From contig JACGCM010000146.1 of NCBI GenBank assembly GCA_014058105.1, positions 868,001 through 932,000 on the forward strand: DNA of 64,000 bases, in the 5' to 3' direction. A model generated the notes under the pieces. The model ran no database searches and had not been told where the DNA came from. It saw only the letters and a program-made list of their open reading frames with translations. This DNA is from Kingdonia uniflora. Taxonomy: Eukaryota > Streptophyta > Magnoliopsida > Ranunculales > Circaeasteraceae. The position numbers and the translations under genes are program-made. Of the stretch, positions 57,786 through 64,000 are shown piece after piece. Each line of letters begins with the position of its first letter. Positions within the stretch are counted from its first letter, which is position 1.

Positions 57786-59396
57786 AGGACCCCAGGCTAG
57801 TCGCGGACAAGACAAAACTCCGTCAATCATTCTCTTGTCCACATTACTCCATACTTGCCCGCCTAGGTTCAGAAGTTCAAGACCACACCAACGGGAGAGA
57901 ATATAGAATCCTACCTCAACTTAGCACAAAAGGAACCTAAGTAAAAAAGCCACAAGAAAATAGACATTACAGGGAGATCTTAAAATAAGTCTACTCCCCT
58001 GGGGTGTGCTGCGAAAATGATCTTGAGGTTGACATATGGGGTTGGATTTACCTTCACTAGGGATTTGATTTACCTTCAGTAGGATAGATCTTGCATCGTT
58101 CAGTTATTCAGTTGTCTTCCTATCATCTTCAGTTGAAGAAGGAATGAGATGCTCTTCGATTACAGTCATGATATCATTGCAAATACTAGATAGCTATGAC
58201 TCTTTCTGCTCATATCGACGATAAAATCCTCCACGAAGCTCTTTGATAATATAAAAGCTTAAAGGAAAGATAAATACAAGGTAGGGAATGGGGATAACTG
58301 TCCCAGCCTATAGGCAAACTGAGATATAACCTGAACACCAAAGAAACCAACCACTAAAAAGCCTAGATTTTCACAAAAGTAATCAACCCAAATAGATATG
58401 TACTAAAGGGAATTCATGGCCAAAACACAAAATCTAGATTAAGCCAAACAACAGTATAACTATACAGTAAAAATAGCTCCAAGAAAATCCAACACCAAAA
58501 AAATAGATTTCCAAAGAGGGTGAGGTAAAACTATAGCCTACAAAGATTGAAAGTTCCCCCAACAATTCATAAACAACCCTCACTCATTCATATCATTCAA
58601 TTCCAATACCCATTCTTCTGCTCATATGACTATAAAATTCATGATATAACATAAGCAACATTATAAAACCAAAATATAAAATCATAGAAATTGCTAAAAA
58701 TATAAAATTACTCCAAACGGAATCCACTGCTAAATTTCTGCTATCCCAAACCTTATAAGAATTTACAAGCAATAAGAATAGTGGGGAATTTGAGGTTGTA
58801 TCATTAATTGGGATATCTAAACCATATTGTAGGGAAAATATTAAAGATTGGCCTGAAGGTAGAAGTTCATACCGTCTCCAATGGTTAATCCTTGCATATT
58901 AGGGCTGAAGTTAGGGTTGAATTGCACCGTAAAAACCATATAGGAGATTGGCCTGAAGTTATTGTTGCCTTACTACGGTGGCCAAGATTTTCTTCATTGG
59001 AAAACATTAACTTTCAATTGTGCCTCCTAAATCTCCTCTCTTGTATTGGGTTGATTATCATCTTAATCCCACAAATTTTCCACAAAATTGCATGTGAATT
59101 TCTATTTCCCGCAGCCTCTCTGTATTTTCCCGAAATTTTATTAAAAGAAACAATGTCATTTAAGCTATTAATGACGTTTGTATAGTATTTTAGATTTAAG
59201 TTTTTTTTAAGTCATTTGTTAAAATGATGTAATTTACAACGGAAAATAACAAGCAACGTCAGTTTCTAATAAATGACTTTGTTGCATTAATGAACCTCTT
59301 AAGTTAGGGATAAAAATGAAAAATATAACAATCAACGTCATTATTCAAAAAAATGACTTTGATTAGTTGACGTCGTAGCCCTTATTTGTTGTAGTA
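57786..59396. other. CACTA 5' part and terminal repeat region
   Basis: 57786-59140 has no recognisable gene. From 59150 to 59380 the sub-terminal ACGTCA/TGACGT-type repeats are dense (caacgtca at 59253 and 59334). The end TATTTGTTGTAGTA closes the element at 59396. Confidence 0.65.
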
Positions 59397-59569
59397 CGAG
59401 GCGACTGAAATTGTACTATTGTTAAGTCCCTGGTTTCTCTAATTCAATTCTCGTTCTTTCCATTCCATAAGTGAGATTTTAATCTCTATACAGTGTACAT
59501 TCTATTCTACTCAATGGAAACTTCATAGTTTTTTCCCACATTACTCTCTACTTACGTAGACTTTACTAA
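59397..59569 (+). other. 3' UTR start of element C after the CACTA insertion
   Basis: The sequence after CGA (ggcgactgaaattgtacta) aligns with 30740-30690 of element A read on the minus strand (ggtgacttaaacgatacta). Thus it continues the transcript interrupted at 48055. Confidence 0.75.
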
Positions 59570-59825
59570 ATCTCATAGATTAAAGCAAAGGTAATACTAG
59601 CTTTCAATCGCCCATCTTAACAGATTAAATCAAAGATAATACAAGCTTTTAATCGACCTCTATACACAGATTAAAGCAAAGGTAATACTAGCTATCCAAT
59701 CGCCCATTTATACATATATTTGCGATTAAAACAAAGGTAATGCCAGTTTTCAATCAAAGATCTCTAACAGACATAAGATAAAGCAAAGGTAAAACTAGCT
59801 TTCATATCTCAATATGTCTAGAAAT
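59570..59825. repeat. Short tandem array with 45-55-bp units (element C 3'UTR)
   Basis: The word gatta(a)a(a/g/t)caaaggtaat starts at 59578, 59623, 59669, 59724 and 59777, so spacings are 45, 46, 55 and 53. The minus strand resembles part of the 160-bp unit of A (gaaagctagttttacctttgc), so the arrays share an ancestor but amplified different lengths. Confidence 0.75.
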
Positions 59826-59879
59826 ACATGTTAGTTTGACAGGTTACTTCTACAAGCCACTTCTAAAGGTTCTTCTCTG

Positions 59880-61800
59880 TTGATGGGAGGTCAGCAATGT
59901 TTTCCCCTATAACCGGAGGACGTTTAGCCATAAAATCTAGAGCTCGGACACCTACAATAATCCTGCCATACTATACCAATTTCTATGGAATTCATATAAT
60001 TTCCTTGATCTATATCAGTTTTCCAAATACATCCTCGGTACTACAGATAGTCATGCAAGGTATCCCTCTCAAACTCAAGCCTTCTTACTTTCTCCATGAA
60101 ATAGGCAATAACAGCCATTAACAGTTATGAGAGAATTATTTCTTTGACAGAAGAGTTTTGATGGAGCATAACTACCTCAAAAATACGTATTTATAATCTC
60201 TAGTGACGATCTTTCAAGTTTTTGTACCGTTTGTCTTGCCATTCCATATGTTAATCTGCACGTGACATAATCTCATAGTGCTCCTTCACCATTTCCATAG
60301 CTTTATCCAACTAAGCCCTGTTCACCATCTTCAACTCTGCGAACTCAGCACAAAGTTCCTCCATCTCCCTATCATTCCCTTCATTTTCCTCGACAGAAGC
60401 CTTCTTCAATAAATTATCCTTCTTCCTTACCAACTGATCCTTCCCCCTAATCATTCCCTTTAACTCTCACTCTCAGCGAAGAGCGATATCTAACTTATCT
60501 TGGCTCACCCATAAACCTTCATTTCCTCTCTGCACATGAGCCTAAATTCAAACTACATCTACCTCCAGCTCTTTAATTCAGCCTGATAGGCCAACCACGT
60601 CTCCTTTTACAATGGAGACCCTAACATCGCATCTTTTATTCTTTGACCGTTCTTCAGTCTTGGCCTTCTTGACATGCTAATTGGCCATAGAAAAAATTGC
60701 CTTCAATTGGGCTACCCTTTCATTCAATTCATCACATCATCTTTGAGCCATTTGAAAATCCATATCTTTAGTAGGCAAGGCCTCAATTAATTGAACAGCC
60801 ACACTTTCAGAAGGGGCCAAGTTAGCTTGAGCTTTTCCAAGCTCGCTATCTTTCATAGTCAGTTCACTCCTCAACTCTGCAATAACACATGCAGAATTGG
60901 CCAAATCATCTTGAGCTTTCTCAAGCTCGTCTATTTTCCTTTTCATTTGACCCTTTAAACTAGCCAAAAAAATTTGAAATGATTTTTCAGAAACTTCTAG
61001 CGACTAAATACGATATCGAGCCATGCCAGCCTCTTTGCTTTTCATCATCAATGCATCAATCCAAATTTTGAGCTTCACTATCTCATCCTTCACCTCTACA
61101 AGCTCTTTTTGTACTTTTTCTAATTCAATGTGTTCCCCTCGATCGGCTGAGTCAAGTCACAAATAGTTTTTGTCCCCTCAGCAAACTGGATCTATAATTT
61201 GACATGTTGATCTTCCCTATCTTTAGATGCCTATCTAATCCTATCAAACTCCACCGTAAACTTATGGTTATATTAGAGCGTCATTTCTTCACTCGAACGA
61301 ACAATCTCCAATTCGACCTACATTATAAATACAATATATCTAGTCGAATTAACAACACTCCACAAATACAATCAAATCATAATACATGAGACTTTTAAAA
61401 TTCTAATAAATTTCAATTTTTGACATTCTATTGTTGTGAGAGTGCTTCTAAACTTAAGGTTGAAGTATGATTTTAGTCCGTTGGCAGTAACATCTACATC
61501 TAATTTCAAGGTACACATTTTCTATGTCCTAATTTTCTAAACACTTTGGTATTATCTGGACGCGCTTGATTACCATCGCCCCTAAAACTTCTAACACATT
61601 TAAGATCTATTTCTATTTTACTAATTTTTACTTTGTAGTTTTAAAGTAATGCAACATACAAGTCAAATATTTCTTGCTCTTCTCTAACCTGTAGCTCCGC
61701 TTACGAAGTCTACAGGGACGCTAAGGCGTCTATTACCTTAGCGAGCTCATTATCTAATTCCTCAATTCAGAGACGCATATCCTTAAGTTCCTACCAACAA
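59880..61800 (-). pseudogene. Element C coiled-coil block (ORFd)
   Basis: The minus strand carries, from its start, LKDMRL.IEELDNELAKV with EEQEIFDLYVALL (about 61780-61630), YNHKFTVEFDRIR with KDREDQHVKL (about 61270), a 76-residue coiled coil (60967-60737: KRKIDELEKAQDDLANSACV, two similar 30-residue repeats), and EKVRRLEFERDTLHDYL with DIDQGNYMNS (about 60110-59990). Each module has a partner in the same order in element A (27620-29467). Decayed by many stops. Confidence 0.5.
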
Positions 61801-61909
61801 TGTTCACAAACATTTCTTGGCTTATCCAAAATTTATACTACAAAGCAATATTCAATACAATTGCAGTTTTCCAAACCACATAAAAATAAATAGTTAAACA
61901 ACAACAACT

Positions 61910-63950
61910 TTACTCCACCTTCTCATTGACCTCCCCCCGATTCTCTAGATCAGTCCTAGGAAAGACCAAATCAAACCCTGTTACCACACCATTAGCAAGA
62001 ACCTCTACTTTCCCTTCATCCTCTTTGACGTAGGCACCAGCCATAACGGCTTTGACGACAGCTTTTGAGTACCCCACTACAAGAAGTTGAAGCCCAAGTC
62101 TATCGCGTTGAACTACGACATCATCCAGGTTCTTCTACGCCTCTTCAGTAAGCTCGCTAATCAACACCTTCCACGCAGCCTTCAACGTAACCAATCGCTC
62201 CCCCCTAAAGAGTCAAGTCAGACTTAAGTCGAGCCATCTTCTTTTCGAGCTCGACTTTTCCACTCTCGAGATCAACTTTTCCCTCCTCGATCTCGTGGAA
62301 GATCCCCTTCAACAAACGGGCAGTCTACGCACAAAAATCAATACATTTTCAGCTTGAATTCAAATACAATATTAAGAAATAGAAAAGTCATCAACTTAGC
62401 ATTTCGCTTAACTCCATCTAAACAGAGGTACCAAGCACCTCAGCACCATTTCGATCTACAAGCCTCACTCTATCCTCTATAGCTCGTTGCTCATCTTCCT
62501 CAGCAGGTCGGCTCTCCACGGCCTTCGCCCCTATCACTTTAGCTGGAGGATCTACCCTCCCCTTTTTCTTATCCCCCTCGACCTCACCACTTTCTGTGGT
62601 TCCATAGGCCGGGCCACGCTTCCAAATTTTTTTCTTTGGGAATTTTAGGGATAGCTTGCCCGATGTGGTCACTTTTGGTACATCCTCAAAATTTATATCA
62701 TAAGTCCTCGATAAAACCGAACACTTCATCCCATCTGTCCCTCACTTCTTGCTGGCTCCAACCCCCATCAAGTCTCTTTACCTGAGACTTTTATACCTTC
62801 TCAAACCTACTGTTTGCTCTTTTATTTTTGTTGATGCCAAACTCTTTCAGAATGATCTTGGGCTCAACCCCGTCTCGAACAATAGTATCTAACAGTGACT
62901 CCTTCTTTGTGACCTTCAACTGAGAACCTGTAAAACAAAATAAACACATTGTTAAACAACAGAATAACCCATCAATTATAGCAGTTCGATATTATATACT
63001 ATTACTTACTTTTCTTCAAATTTTTATTAATAAGTTCTATTGGTTCTTCATCCTCTCTCTGAAGGCAATAGCCCTTCACCCATATCACATTATCATTCCG
63101 AACTCGGCCCGTTGGATTCAGATCGTAGAAAAGTGGTCAGAATGAGCTCGAACAGAAATGCGTACCTCCAGTCGCAGCATAATATTTCACAGAGTTGTAC
63201 TGTAAAACGTCCTCAAGAGTTATTCTCCTCTTCACATCATTCGCCTCCCACAATCTATTCAAAGTCTTACAAATAACGATCACCTCCCACATGTTCCCAT
63301 TCAGTTGGGTAAGACAAGCCCCAATGGTATTCATTATACCTTTAACGAGATTGTTAAGGGGCAATATCAATCCATATTCCAACTAAGGCAGATAACATAG
63401 AAAGCCATCATCCAAGTTGCCTTGGACATTATCATCAAAATACTCAAGCGAGATCAACTCGTCCACTCCCCTATATGAAATCAGGCAACAAAAAGAAATA
63501 TTCTTCCTCAGATGATACAGTACAACCTTTGAACTGCCTACCAGCATGTTCTACAATGTTGCCCCATTACCCACCTACAATGGCTTTGGATTTACAGAAC
63601 TCTCTAACCACATTGAAGTTTTGAGGGTATGATACCAATTTACCAGGGATGTCTAGAAATTGAGCAAGTACTACTTTGTCCTCCACCTCAGACTCTACAT
63701 TTCCTGATTTTATTTTCTCAGACTCAATCGTACTACCATATCAATTGAAGTCTCCATTTCAATTATAAGCTCGACCTACATGCATGTCCAGGTATTTTAT
63801 CATTATCTTTTATCTATACACATCCATGCACACATCTATCATACATACAACATACATATACGTCTATTATACATATATCTTTTTTTACACAAAAAAGTAA
63901 ACAAATTTTTATAAAATTACTATAAACAACAATTTTTCAAAATTTCAAAC
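61910..63950 (-). pseudogene. Element C antisense ORFc
   Basis: From the right: VREFCKSKAIVGG, RQFKGCTVSSEEEYFFLLPD, SLEYFDDN, DDGFLCYLP, then an open frame (63382-63137) with LPLNNLVKGIMNTIGACLTQ, LNGNMWEVIVICKTLNRLW and ITLEDVLQYNSVKYY. The T-rich gap 62940-63020 may be an intron. A basic stretch follows (62729-62418, KLSLKFPKKKIWKRG, GRVDPPAKV), then a coiled coil with LESGKVELEKKMARLKSDL (62300-62200) and the end TGFDLVFPRTDLENRGE (about 61950). This parallels ORFc of A module by module. ORFb and ORFa would follow beyond the window end. Confidence 0.6.
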
Positions 63951-64000
63951 CCACAAAATCTTTCAAACCTACATTCACAAAATCATAAATCATTTACTAA

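Larger units (their letters stand above)
48056..59396 (-). mobile_element. CACTA (En/Spm-type) DNA transposon, 11.3 kb
   Basis: The left end reads CACTACAACAAATATAGG. The reverse complement of the right end reads TACTACAACAAATAAGGG, so the first base has changed at the right. The 3-bp duplication CGA flanks both ends (48053-48055 and 59397-59399). Sub-terminal regions (48090-48320 and 59150-59380) are full of TGACGT/ACGTCA words in both directions, as in other CACTA ends. It encodes a broken TNP2-type transposase on the minus strand, so its 5' end is at the right. It also holds parts of two host genes, ARPC2 and mTERF. It interrupts element C right at the integrase stop. Confidence 0.93.
35456..64000 (+). 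mobile_element. Tat-type Ty3/gypsy element 'C', split by D and the CACTA element
   Basis: The plus-strand order is first RNase H (35456-35958), archaeal-type RNase H (46306-46840), integrase (46877-48055), short 3'UTR (59397-59570), tandem array (59570-59825), then antisense genes on the minus strand (63950-59880). Alignment with A is continuous across both insertion points. Gag, protease and most of RT are absent, because the element begins at the 35455 junction. Its ORFb, ORFa and 3' LTR would be beyond the window end. Confidence 0.8.

Noticed and set aside
35456..64000. Element C as a recent inverted duplicate of A
   Set aside because: Aligned parts of A and C differ at well over 10% of positions by eye and their tandem arrays differ, so they are separate family members.
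1..64000. tRNA or rRNA genes
   Set aside because: I saw no convincing cloverleaf or rRNA segment by eye. The tRNA-like words at 37094 and 21913 are primer-binding sites.

Overview
The window looks like plant nuclear DNA, most likely from a dicot. It is AT-rich intergenic sequence made almost entirely of nested, decayed transposable elements. I found no intact single-copy host gene and no rRNA. Plant indicators are Ty3/gypsy elements of the Tat and Athila types, a CACTA (En/Spm-like) DNA transposon with a TNP2-type transposase, plant-type LINE ORF1 proteins (DUF4283), and two broken pieces of plant genes (ARPC2 and an mTERF protein) inside the CACTA element. Nearly every coding region carries stops or frameshifts.

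The backbone is four related Tat-type elements, here called E, B, A and C. E (1-9576), B (9577-21932) and A (22739-35455) lie on the minus strand. C (from about 35456 to the window end) lies on the plus strand, so A and C meet head to head. The Tat assignment rests on a second, archaeal-type RNase H between the usual RT-RNase H and the integrase. LTRs were delimited at 9577-10308 and 21933-22738. The second has a primer-binding-like site and gag remnant on one side and the 3' end of A on the other.

Four insertions or fills break this backbone. LINE-1 (about 545-4790) lies in E. A LINE-2 fragment (about 19812-21535) lies between the gag and pol of B. An Athila-type element D (35959-46305) has two 1132-bp LTRs, a tRNA-Asp-type primer site and an ATTTG target duplication, and it splits the archaeal-type RNase H region of C. 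A CACTA element (48056-59396) with a CGA target duplication lies at the integrase stop of C. Removing D and the CACTA element restores alignment between C and A at both sites.

The most interesting content is the strand opposite to pol in the Tat elements. Downstream of integrase each copy carries antisense genes in a fixed order. ORFa has 100-101 codons, ORFb has 105 codons, and ORFc is long, apparently spliced, and has a domain resembling the plant 'putative gypsy type transposon' family (PF04195) followed by coiled coils. A further coiled-coil block (ORFd) is seen in E, A and C. Several of these genes have their own TATA box. Between integrase and the antisense block each copy has its own tandem array: about 160-bp units in A, about 190-bp units in B, and about 45-55-bp units in C. 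Antisense ORFs and 3'UTR tandem repeats are known in Tat elements, but the order, promoters and introns of a multi-gene antisense cassette are what I would examine first.
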